Below, in pieces: positions 26,141 through 36,087 of a stretch of 64,000 nucleotides of DNA; the first letter of the stretch is position 1, and each line of letters starts with the position of its first letter. The notes beneath the pieces were generated by a model. That model had not been told where the DNA came from, did no database searches, and worked only from the letters and a program-made list of their open reading frames with translations. The stretch comes from Coturnix japonica. Taxonomy: Eukaryota; Chordata; Aves; Galliformes; Phasianidae. The stretch is from assembly GCF_001577835.2 (NCBI RefSeq), contig NC_029519.1, forward strand, positions 30,504,539 to 30,568,538, read 5' to 3'. The position numbers and the translations under genes were made by a program.

Positions 26141-26278
26141 TTTCTGTGTACGTAGATCCTTTGTAATGATTGCAATTCCCGGTCTACAGTGCAGTTCCAT
26201 CTCCTAGGCATGAAGTGTACAAACTGTGAATCGTACAATACTGCCCAAGATGGAAAATCCAAGCAGCCTGTGGAGTAG
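22747..26278 (+). CDS. RCHY1: RCHY1 / PIRH2, RING-H2 and CHY zinc-finger E3 ubiquitin ligase
   Basis: Nine exons: 22747-22827, 22910-23029, 23130-23245, 23316-23394, 23885-23929, 24035-24093, 24971-24997, 25263-25383 and 26156-26278. They give 256 residues; human RCHY1 has 261. All junctions are GT-AG and in phase. Exons 1-4 carry the CHY and CTCHY zinc-binding regions ([59 protein letters not shown]). Exons 5-8 carry the RING-H2 domain ([29 protein letters not shown]). The last exon carries the C-terminal zinc ribbon ([20 protein letters not shown]). In mammals the protein ubiquitinates p53 and other substrates in nucleus and cytoplasm. The short C-terminal end after NTAQ differs from human. 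The start codon is the first ATG in the CpG island and aligns with the mammalian N-terminus. Confidence 0.97.
23481..23590. repeat. 26-bp minisatellite in RCHY1 intron 4
   Basis: Four to five tandem copies of a 26-bp GC-rich unit, each beginning CCCTCAGC, start at 23481, 23507, 23533, 23559 and 23585. The units differ by a few substitutions (CACGG, CTCAG, CACAG). The array lies at the edge of the CpG island just after exon 4. Confidence 0.9.
26106..26138. repeat. (CT)n microsatellite before the last RCHY1 exon
   Basis: A pure CT run of 33 bases ends 17 bp before the acceptor at 26155. It therefore forms most of the polypyrimidine tract of the final RCHY1 intron. Confidence 0.9.
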
Positions 26279-26344
26279 CAGCATCTAAACAATGTGCTGT
26301 GTATGGCTGGACAAGGAAGACCCTACTGTGGAAGAGGCTCTCAA

Positions 26345-26350
26345 AATAAA
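26345..26350 (+). terminator. RCHY1 poly(A) signal
   Basis: AATAAA lies 67 bp after the RCHY1 stop codon, implying a very short 3' UTR. Longer forms cannot be excluded. Confidence 0.65.
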
Positions 26351-29300
26351 TTGTCAGTAAACATTATTCAAAGGTGTCACAGAAACAGTGAAGATGTTCT
26401 ACTGGTACAAAGGAGTTCTGCAAGTGTTGTCCCCCTCCCTTGTTCCTGGGGTATTGTGGTGTTGGGAAGCTCCCTGCCAAGCTGTGCAGTGCCCAGTGAG
26501 GGCTGGTCCCTGGAGGGCAGCACCCTGTAATGCCAGAGAAGGCAGCCTGGGAAAATAACCAGTGAGATGCAGAATGGGAAAGTGCTGTGAGCTGCAGCTG
26601 TCAGAGCGGAGTGTGTTGTGGGGCAGCCAGAGGTTGGGAGCTTAACGCGGGGTGGAGATGTAGCTGTTCTGCTCGCAGCAGTTAGGGAAAATCAGTAGCT
26701 TTGAGGGCGGCCTTTTGCATAAAGCTGACATCTGCAAAGTTTTGCGTGAGTACATTTTGTTCCTTTGAAGTGATGTATTTGTTCTAGGGCCTCGGAGGCA
26801 CCAGTGTGAGCAGGCAGAAAGGGTTGAGCTTGCAGAAATCACATACCTTAGTTGGACTTGAGGACATGCACACAAATGATGTATGCAGAATTCATTTCAA
26901 AAGCAAAGTCTAGGCAACCCTTGTGCTGAACGGCCTACAAACCACACTGTGGGGCTGCCCTCCAGAGCTACCACTGCTCCACGTCTCTTCACTCTGATTC
27001 CTTTGCCAGCCACAGGATGTTTTCGTCTTCTCTATTGCATTGTTGTCTTACAAAGGCCTGGGCGTTATAGCATAGCTTGATGGTTTGATAGCACACAGTG
27101 TTGTGTCAGCTGACACCAGGTTGGCTGTTCACCCAAATCTGGGGCACGCTAAAGGGGCTGCAGTTGATAGAGGTGCTCACATAGCACAGGGACCAGGTTT
27201 CTGCAGCCTCGTTTTGCTTTTTTTAATGGTCTCTGATTTCAGTGTGAACAGAGAGGCCATGACCTGGATGTGTTACTTATCCCCTCTTGTGCGTGATACG
27301 CTGCCTGGTGTTCTGCAGAATGAACCCCCAGTTCTTAGTTGGTGACAATGTCAGAATGTGCAGTGACCAGCCTGCATGAAACGCACTAAAAAGTGACTCC
27401 TTGTCTGCGCCTCCCTCTGTTGTAGAGCACCGCTTCCTCCCACTGTGAGCCCTTGCAGTTAGAAGCACCGGGAGGCAGATGGTGGCAGTACTGCAGCTCT
27501 CTTGCACTGCCCTATCTTCTGCAGCACTTTTCTCACTGCTAAAAATAAATGTCAAACAATGTCTTTGTTAAAACAACTTTTGCAGTGTGGTGCCATCACT
27601 CTGTACGTGCATACCTTCTAGAAATACCTGTGTGAACTTAAACAGAGTTGTGTGCTGTTCCCACTTGCCAGGCTGGCACTGAGCAGGGGCTCCTGCACAG
27701 AGGAACCTGTGGAGTGCAGCAGGCCCCACTGTGTGCGTGCAGCAGCTCTGCAGAGCTGCAGGATGGCACTTGCAGAAAGTGAGCCTGAGTTTTGTCTCGA
27801 GCGGTGCTGCCTGCTGGGGAAACGAGTGCAGGCAGCAGCAGTGAGGGAGGCTGCACTGAGCCAGCGTGCGGGGAGTGCGCGTCACCCCCCTGAGTCATGG
27901 TGACTTCGTCAAAACAAGCAGCAGCTGCTGCCAAGCAAGCAGCAAATTAACCGTGGCCTTCCAGCGGTAGATCTGATTAAAATGGATACCGGAGCCGCTC
28001 GTGCCACTGAGAGCTGTGCTGGGACAACAGTGGCTACTGAGGCCAGTGTATCTGGGGCCACGCACACCGTGTCTGCCCTCCTGCCCCAATCCTGCCTGTC
28101 CGCTCCGTGCCCCAGCAGGGGTACCAGCAGCGTGCTGGGTGCATCAGGACAAGATGTGAGAAGGCCGCTGATGGATTCTGACCCAGCAATTGCCATCCCG
28201 ACTGAGGATCCTGCTGGCAGGAGGTGCATTTGGGTGGAAAAATGGAGGCAGCACAGGGACATGCTCGTATGCACAGGCATATGGCACAGCTAGGAGAGGG
28301 AATAAAGAACAAATTCTAGTAAATATCTGGGGGCAAAAAGCAGAACAGAAAAACCCTGCAAGCCAGGAAGAACCAGCTGCAGCCACTTCTTCATTAACTC
28401 AATGAAATGTGCGTCTGAAGAGCTGCAATGCTCCAGGGCAGCAGTGCCTGCATGCAGTGCTGGTGGCTTGCAGAGGTCGAGGCTGGGTTGATGCATGTCT
28501 CCCAGCTCTTATTTCCATGGTGCTTTGCTCATTACCAGGAAAGTATTTCCTCTATTTTTTTCCCTGCAAAAACTATTAGGTAAATGAAGCAATGGTGTGT
28601 CAGAGTGCAGATGTGAAGCACCAAGCAGAAAGCTCAATAGCTGAATAGCCTTTGACTGTATTGCTAAAGCTAAAATAGTGCTGGTCAAGTCCTCAGCCAG
28701 GCAGATTTTATGCTAAATTCTATGCTAATTTTATTGCAGCTGGAATTATTCCTATTGGGGTTTCAATTGCAAGACTAGCATGAGAGAAGGCCCTTGGTTC
28801 AGCTGAGCCTGGGGACCGCAGCTCCATCCCAGCTGTGTTTCTGCATGAGGCTGAGAATGAAAATGTCTCAGACTCCAGCCCTTCCCTCTCTTGCTTTCGC
28901 ATTTGCTGCTTTTCTAGCAAGGGACTTTCTCGTTTCAGTCTGGGGTGGGTGTGCTGCTGTCAGCCACTCTGGTCTGAGGGTAGTTGGGGTCTTAAACCAT
29001 GTGGCTTTGGGAAATGCAGTGTCAGGAGCAGGACCCCGAGTTGTGCACCAAGCATGGCACAGAGCCCTCACCTCTGCCAGGGATGTGTTTTGCACAGCAG
29101 AAAGCAAATGGCTTTGAGGTGGAGATAAATGTGGTGGATTAGTTGGTGAGAATGGTAGGCGAGGAGCTTGTTTGGGAAGGAAGAGGCTGCAGAAAGAGCT
29201 GCGCTCTGCCACAGAGCTGCTAAATGAGGGATCCTTTTGTAGGACAATGACAACAAAATCCCACATGCTGCCACAGCCCTGGGGTTGGTCCCTGCCTGCT

Positions 29301-30459
29301 GGGGAAGCGGAGGAAGGCAGGTACAAGTAGGTGGGTAACTGCTTTGTGTTTGAAGCCACCTTGAGACCAAGTGCTCTCCATGGTGCACAGCAAAATGAGG
29401 ACCAGATGGGGTGGTTGCTGCTGGTGGGAAAAACTCCACATTCCAGTAGGCTGGGGATACAAACAAGGTCAGAAAGCTATTAATAAAGCGAAGGCCCGCT
29501 GAGGAATGTGAAACATGGGGGGGGATCTGTGAGCAGAGGATTGTGGGTCCATGGACTCCTCTCAGAGCTGGATGGGGGTAGCAGCATCTTTGAGGCTATG
29601 GTGCTGCCCCTCTGCACAGGTGCCCTCTATCCTGAAGCTGGAGTGAATGCAATTAGCAAAGTCCTCTGAATGTCCTCCTTGGCTGGGCTCTGTTTGTAAC
29701 TGAGCCCTGCCTGAGCATCAGTCTGTTGGTCTGTCTTGCAGCAGGATGCCTGTGTGCCCCCCTGGTGGTGCTGGAAATGGGATGATTTCCCTGTTTTTTC
29801 TCCTTGCTGGTCTCACTGTGGAGTTGGGGTGGAAGGAAGCTGCATGTGGGACTTGCAGCTATTTTCTTGGTTGCATGGCAAGCAGCTTTGTTTTTCTGAG
29901 CAGAACAAGAAACTTGTCAGAACAGCTGAGCCCGTGGAGCAGTTCAGGAGGGGCAGGGGCTTTTGTGGAGGTGAGGGGGTCTGAGGTGGATGTCAGGAGG
30001 CTGTCTGCTTGTGGTGGAGTCCAAACTTCAGCCCATTCTGAGCACAAGGTGATGTGAAACTGAGGCAGGGGCCAGGACAGGAGCAGCTCTGCAGTCCTGA
30101 ACACGTGCTGGTTTCTGCTGAACCAAGCTGGAGATGAACAAACAAAAAAAGGCTAAAAATATCAATGCACGAATGTTTCTGCAGCATCCCAGAACACAGG
30201 CGGGTTGGGCTGGAGGCCAGGTTTTTGTTAGAAGTTGTTTCAAGCCCTAAGAGCTGAAGGAGAGAGGGCTTCCCTGTGCCTTCGCATGGGGACAGCTTGA
30301 GAAATGACCTTTAAGTGACAGCTGAGGATGACTGCAACACAGTGGCATGAGCCAGATGAGCAATGGGAATAAATTTCATGACCCTTGGCCCTCATGTTGT
30401 GATTTTTGTGGCGTTTTTTTGGTTCGAAGTAACAGTTTGATGCTGGAGTTGTAGGAACC

Positions 30460-30526
30460 ATTCTGATGGTCGGACTTGGTGGTCTTGGAGGTGCTTTCCA
30501 ACCTAAATGCTTCTATGATTCTGCAC
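30460..30526 (+). repeat. CR1 LINE 3' tail fragment
   Basis: A short plus-strand remnant of the CR1 3' end: GTCTTGGAGGTGCTTTCC, then CAACCTAAATGCTTCTATG and a decayed octamer end. Only about 65 bp remain. Confidence 0.75.
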
Positions 30527-31589
30527 AGGGCAGTGTCAAGCTGAGGCTGTCAGCAGTATCCAAGTCACTGCGTGCTTACCATGGCATTTGTGCCTTCAGT
30601 GGAGATGGCCCCTGGACTGCAAGCAGGCTTCTCTCACCTACATTAATCACCTCATCTAACAAATTATTGCACCCAGCACCTGTCTAAGCTAGTGACTGAC
30701 ATACACCATTAACCCCACTGAGTGCCTGACATGGTGGTGCTCACTGAATGGCCACAAGTGCCATAGTTTCAAAGGGAGGGGAACTAAAGCTCAGTTAATG
30801 GGGTGGGACAGAGCAGCAGCAGCAACGCTGGCACGATGGCCACCTTAGTGACTCTCTGGGTAGGGCGAGCAGGGGACCTGCAGTGGGACGTGTCCTCAGT
30901 GCTGCTGTGGGTACGCACTGTGCTGGGCGCAGCTATGCCGGCTATTTATTTTTAAATAAATAAAGTATCTCAGAGATGAGGAATCTGGCCAAAAAGGGGG
31001 AGGGGGAAGCTTTTGGAAAATATCAAGAAGCTGCTGCTGTTTTTGTAAATACATATGTAGATTTCTAAAGCAGAATATCTGTGGCACAAGCTTGTTTTTA
31101 AAGAAGTTTCTAAGGCATGTCCTGGCTGTTTGTTGTTTTCCCTTTGCGTTGCCATCGTGCCTTGGGCAGCGTGTGGGGCATGGCCACAGGCAGTGCTGGA
31201 GGCCCTCGCCTCTGCAGCAGCCCCTCTCAGAGGCTGCTCCTATGACGAGCTGCCATCATCAAGCAGTTCTGGCTCGGGGTGGGCCCTGGCTGGGGCGCAG
31301 CACCTGGGGCACAGCGGGACATGGCTCTGCTGCCTCCCCCAGGGAACCTCACAGGGTTTGTCTGTGCAGAGCTGCTCCAGTGAAGCTGGAGGAAATGAAA
31401 TAATGTGAAGACAGTAATTACCTTCCCTGTACTTCATCACAAAATCAAATCAAAGCCATCGCTGCTGAGTCATTTCTTTTATAGGGCTTTTTCAAAGCAT
31501 GTAAAACGTATACAGACATCTGAGTTAACAGGAGTCCTTGGTGTGCCCAGTGCTAACTTCTGGAGATTTCAGCCCCCTAAGCTGGAAGC

Positions 31590-32003
31590 CAATAACAAGT
31601 TATGAGGAGTGGCTGAGGGAACTGGGGCTGTTTAGTCTAGAGAATGGGAGGCTGAAGCGAGGTCTCATTGCTCTCTACCACTGCCAGGATGTTGCAGTGA
31701 GGAGGGTGTCAGCCTGTTTTCTTAGGCAAAAATCTATAGGACTTGAGGAAGCAGCCTCAGGTTGTGCTGGGGCAGTGGAGGTGGGTTAGATTGAATGTCA
31801 GGAAGAATTTCTTCACAGTGAGGGCCAAGCAGTAGAAGAGGCCACACACAGAGTGGTTATGGAGTCCTATTCTCTGGAGGTTTTTTAAAGATCTGTGGAT
31901 ATGGCATTAAGAGGTTTGGTAAGATGGTTTGGTGATGGGACTCGGTAGGTCAGATTGATGCTTTTGAGAGTCTTTTCTAACCCAGAAGATCCCATGATTC
32001 TAG
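31590..32003 (+). repeat. CR1 LINE 3' fragment with the end of its reverse-transcriptase frame
   Basis: The plus strand encodes CR1-like EEWLRELGLFSLENGRLKRG followed by degenerate sequence, a CR1 3' UTR (GTCAGGAAGAATTTCTTCAC) and a terminus near CCCATGATTCTAGTA. It is 5'-truncated, carries several substitutions and indels, and shows no sign of activity. The sense strand is opposite to the CR1 copy at 33185-33785. Confidence 0.85.
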
Positions 32004-33184
32004 TAATTTACTTCTGGACTGGGACACTTATGGTCATGAGGCCAAGTAAATCCATATATGCTGGCTACAGCACATTGCACTTTTTGTAATAATCTGAGCA
32101 AAAAGCAGGCATGATGGCCATTCTCAGAGCATCACAGTCCTGATATTGGGACAGACAAGCATCAGTAGGGCTGCAGCTGTTGGGACTGAGGCAGAAGGCA
32201 GCCACTGTGGGAGAATTTCTCCTCTCACACATCACCAGAGCCAGTGATTCCCACCTCTGCATTCTCTCCCCTCCCTTCCCCAGCCCCACTGAAGCAGACA
32301 ACTGAGAATCAGGGCCATCTGGGGAAAAAGGAAGTGGACCCTGTTATTAAGTAGTGGGGAGCCTCAGGATCCCAGGGGCATTTTGTATTTGCACAGGTTC
32401 TGCCCTGTATTGCTCATGGAAAGGAGCACTTCCTGCTGGGGTGCACCTGCTAGGAAGTAGTTGAGCCCAGAACAGAGGGTGTCCTGGGACCCACTGAAAC
32501 AAATATTAGAGCAAACATAAAATACTAGAAAATACATTAAAAAAATACAAGAAAGGAGAAACCCTGTCATAAAACTTGCCCAATGTGTGCCAAAAGTTTG
32601 GCTTTCCTCAGCTGGATGGATTTGAAGGTGTAATTATCAGATTTTTCTCCTGTTAACTCATCTGCTTTCTCCCAGAGCCAGAATGCTCCACCAAGGGACT
32701 GCGAGCTTCTCGTGGACCCATTTTCTAGCTGATGCTAGAAAAGGAAGTGAATGAACACTGCCCTCTCTCTGCACAGGTTGTGGTCTTACTTATGGCTCTT
32801 TTCCCTTGACCATTCCCAGCACACTGGCTAGTTTTCTTGCCTGCTGTTATACCCGCTCCAGATCTGCAGTGCCCTTCAGCACAAGTGAAGAGGGCTCCAG
32901 ATACATGAGACATCTCAGATGAAGTACAAACCTTAGGGTTCTGCAGCACTTTAGTGACATTCTCTGCTCTATTTGCTGTTTCTAACCCATCTTCGTTAAA
33001 AAAGAATGAGGAGCTGCTTGGTACCTACAGCACTGGAGGGCAGCATCTGTGCCACCAAGACAGGTGAGAGGTCTCCATGTTGAGGTGCCTGAAAGCTGTT
33101 GACGTTTTCTCCATGAGCCCACCAGTGTAGGGATGTGAAGGTGCTATGAAGTCTCTGTTGTGGGACAGTGACCACCCTTTTCCC

Positions 33185-33785
33185 TTTGCTCCTCCTCATC
33201 ACAACCTCCCCTCAGGAAGTTGTAAAGTGCAATGAGGTCTCTCCTAAGCCTCCTCCAGGCTAAACAATCCCAGCTTCCTGAGCAGCTCCTCATAAGACTT
33301 GTGCTCCAGACCCCTCACAAGTTTTGTTGCCCTTCTCTGGACATGTTCCAGGGCCTCAATGTCTTTCTTGTAGTGAGGAGCCCGAAACTGAACACAGTAC
33401 TCGAGATGCGGCCGCACCAGAGCTGAATACAGGGGGATGATCACCTCTCTGCTCCTGCTGGCCACGCTATTTCTAATACAGGCCAGGATGCTGTTGGCGT
33501 TCTTGGCCACCTGGGCACACTGCCGGCTCATGTTCAGCCGAGCATTGACCAACACCCCCAGGTCCCTTTTCTCTTCACAGTCATCCAGCCATTCAGCCCC
33601 AAGCCCATAGTGCTGCATGGGGTTATTGTGGCCAAAGCTCAGAACCCAGCACTTGGCCTTGTTGAACCTCATCCCATTAACCTCAGCCCAGCAATCCAGC
33701 CTATCCAGATCCCTCTGAGGGCCTCCCTACCCTCAGGCAGATCAACACCACCTCCCAACTTGGTGTCATCTCAGCTGTTCCCTGA
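33185..33785 (-). repeat. CR1 LINE fragment, C-terminal part of ORF2
   Basis: The minus strand encodes the distal CR1 ORF2: upstream GDDTKLGG-type sequence near 33750, [17 protein letters not shown], then [18 protein letters not shown] and GLFSLEEA. About 140 codons are open at 33244-33672. The 5' part of the element is absent and the 3' end decays toward 33185. The outer part (33375 onward) appears again, with many small indels, right of the assembly gap. Confidence 0.9.
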
Positions 33786-34139
33786 ATGGACAGCTTTGTG
33801 TTGCTGGTCCCCAAAACGTGAGGGGTTTGAACACAGTGCTGCCAGCCCACCTGCTCTTGTAGAAGCCCGTAGTACATTACAGCATTTAAAGATGCAGCCA
33901 ACCATAAACCACCCAACCTCCTCTTTTCCTTTTTGGTGTGTGCATGTGTGCAATTAACTGTATGCATGAACTGGGGATAAAAAATGGCTTTGGTGTATTT
34001 TAGAGGACGAGTATTTCAAGGATGAAAAATAGTGCTGCAAAGCAAACAGCTATGGCTGCAGCACTGGCAAGTTTCTTATCTTGGAAGTGCAGAGGGGAAA
34101 GGCACCTTTCCCGCAGGCTCCCACAATGTGTTTGGGGAA

Positions 34140-34234
34140 AAATAAAAATAAAAAAATAAATAAATAAAAAGAAAGAAGAAAGAAAGGAAGGAAGGAAGGA
34201 AGGAAGGAAGGAAGGAAGGAAGGAAGGAAGGAAG
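34140..34234. repeat. A-rich tract followed by (GGAA)n, ending at the gap
   Basis: An A-rich stretch (AATAAATAAATAAAAAG) passes into GAAA/GAAG units and then about 12 pure GGAA units that run straight into the Ns. Purine-rich tetranucleotide arrays like this are hard to assemble. Confidence 0.9.
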
Positions 34235-34259
34235 NNNNNNNNNNNNNNNNNNNNNNNNN
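34235..34259. other. Assembly gap of exactly 25 Ns
   Basis: Twenty-five consecutive Ns. The fixed round size suggests a placeholder from a gap-filling or scaffolding program and not a measured distance. The sequence to its right repeats the sequence to its left. Confidence 0.98.
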
Positions 34260-35200
34260 CACCAGCAGCCCCTCCGAAACTACGCACCGGGTGGAATGCC
34301 CCACCCCCCATCACCACATCTCTGCTCCCTGCTCGGCCACCTGCTAATTTCCTACACATCCACACGGCCCACGATGCCTCTTGCGCTCGTCCCTCTTGGC
34401 CCCACCCCCCTGGGCACACTCGCCAGGGCTGCAATTTCAGCCCCGCAGCATCCTCGACCAACACCCGCCCCAGGTCCTCCCTTTCCTCTTTCACAGTCAT
34501 CCCACGCCTTCAGCCCTCCACAGCCCCTCAATGAGCCTGCTGCCATCGGGCTTCATATGGTGCGCCAACACGCCTCCCAGCAACCCCGCAGCAACCTTTG
34601 GCCCTTGGTCTGAACGCCTCAATCCCGCTTAACCTCAAGCCCAGCAATCCAAGCCGTACTCAAGACCCTCCTTGAGGGCCTCCCTCACCCCTCAGGCAGA
34701 TCACACCAAACCTCCCCAGACGTTGGTGTCATCTCAGCTGTTCCCTGAATGGACAGCTTTGTGATGCTGGTTCCCCCAAAACCGTGAGGGGTTTTGAACA
34801 CCAGTGCTGCTCCAGCCCACCTGCCTTCCGTAGAGCCGTAGTACCATTACAGGCAAGGTTTAAAAAGATGCCAGCCAACCATAAACACCCAACCTCCATC
34901 ATTTTCCTTCTCTGCTGGTGTGTGCATGTGTTTGCAATTACACTGCTATGCATCCGAACTGGGGATAAAAAATGGCTCTTGGTCGTAATTTAGAGGACAG
35001 TATTCAAAAGGATGAAAACACTAGGCTGCAAAACGAGCCAAACAGCTAATGGCTGCAGGCAACTGGCTAAGTTTCTTAATCTTGGCAAGTGGCAGAGGGG
35101 AAAGGCACCTATCTTCCCGAAAGCCGCTCCCACAAAATGTGTATTGGCGGAAAAATAAAAGATAAAACAAAATCAAATAAAACTAAAAAGAAGAAGAAAG
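34260..35200. repeat. Indel-rich second copy of 33375-34234, probable false duplication
   Basis: From the first base after the gap, the sequence follows 33375-34234 in order. It contains the CR1 part, then the flank with TCATCTCAGCTGTTCCCTGA, AACTGGGGATAAAAAATGGC and AGAGGGGAAAGGCACCT, then the A-rich tract and GGAA array. It differs mostly by one- to three-base insertions, making it about 80 bp longer. This pattern matches an uncorrected long read better than an evolved duplication. Confidence 0.8.
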
Positions 35201-35520
35201 AAAGGAAGGAGAAAGGAAGGAGAGGAGAGGAAGCCGAAGGAAGGAAAGGAAGGCAAAGGAAGGAAGGAAGAGACGGAGGAAGGGACGGGAGAGGCACAGG
35301 AAGGAAGGAAGGAAGGCTGGAAGGAGAAGGAAGGAAGGGAAGAAGGAGGCACGGACGCCGAAGGAAGGAAGGAAGGAAGGAAGGGAAGAAGGGAACCGGA
35401 AGGAACGGAAGGAAAGGGAAGAAAGCGAATGGAGGAAGGAAGGAAGGAAAGGGAGGGAGGCGCGGACGGGAGGAGAGGGAGGGACGGGAGCGGAGGGAGG
35501 GGAGGGGAAGGGAGGGCCCA
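35196..35520. repeat. Noisy GGAA/GGGA purine-rich array
   Basis: GGAAGG units on the plus strand are broken by scattered C, G and A insertions, for example AAGCCGAAGG and GACGGGAG. The long charged or proline-rich frames on either strand are products of the simple repeat. The clean array left of the gap and the noisy one here are probably the same locus. Confidence 0.8.
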
Positions 35521-35578
35521 GGAGAGAGAGGGAGAGAGGGAGAGAGGGAGAGAGGGAGAGAGGGAGAGAGGGAGAAAA
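35521..35578. repeat. (GGAGAGAG)n 8-bp tandem array
   Basis: About six regular units of GGAGAGAG with no errors. This marks where clean sequence resumes after the noisy block, before unique DNA starts near 35580. Confidence 0.9.
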
Positions 35579-36087
35579 AGTGAAATGACATGCTTCTGTG
35601 CACAAACACACGAAACAGCAGGAGTGTAAGCAGTCATGTAATTGCCCATGGTGAGCTACCACAGATGAGGGAAGGCATATGGTTTTGCAGTGGGACAGTG
35701 CAGGGAGGTGATCTTGGAGGGAGGGGCACGTAAAGCAACGGGACACTCCACGTTCTTTCCAGGGAAAACACAGGGCTGCCGTCTTCTGCCTTAGCCTCCC
35801 TCAGCCCTCCCACTGGGAATTTGGGTTTACTGGGCTAGCAGCAAAGGACCTGCCCCAGGTCCCCCTCCACTGCTGAAGCAGCACCCACCCATATTATCAG
35901 AGAGCTTCCCAGGCAAAGCACCAACACTTGGGTGCACCTGCCCTGCAGCCAGCCGCCTCCTGCTGGGCCTGCCACGCTGTGCTGATCACAGCAGCAGCTT
36001 GGCCTCCAGGCTGCAACCAGCACGCGTGGTGGGGACAAGCAGCAGGTGCATGCTGGGGAAGCGCTGATAAATAAGGATCTTCTCCTG

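Larger units (their letters stand above)
26351..36087. other. Gene-free interval between RCHY1 and PARM1
   Basis: I find no spliced or intact coding gene here. Open frames of 60-160 codons occur on both strands but lack family similarity, splice context and consistent frames. The interval holds three CR1 pieces, the assembly gap with its noisy duplicate, and simple repeats (listed separately). The rest, mainly 26351-30450 and 32010-33180, looks like unique intergenic DNA. The distal PARM1 3' UTR probably enters from the right, but I see no clear poly(A) signal on the minus strand near 36 kb. Confidence 0.6.

Noticed and set aside
27982-28293. A 103-codon frame (MDTGAARATE...) in the RCHY1-PARM1 interval
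   Set aside because: I considered an old retroelement or lost gene, but saw no family motif, splice context or flanking repeats. Probably chance.
30945-30970. MEF2-like AT-rich motif (TTATTTTTAAATAA) as an enhancer
   Set aside because: One short degenerate motif in AT-rich intergenic DNA is expected by chance; nothing else supports it.
35089-35746. Lys/Glu/Arg-rich frame on plus and Ser/Pro/Leu-rich frames on minus
   Set aside because: Translations of GGAA/GGGA simple repeat; no biological protein.
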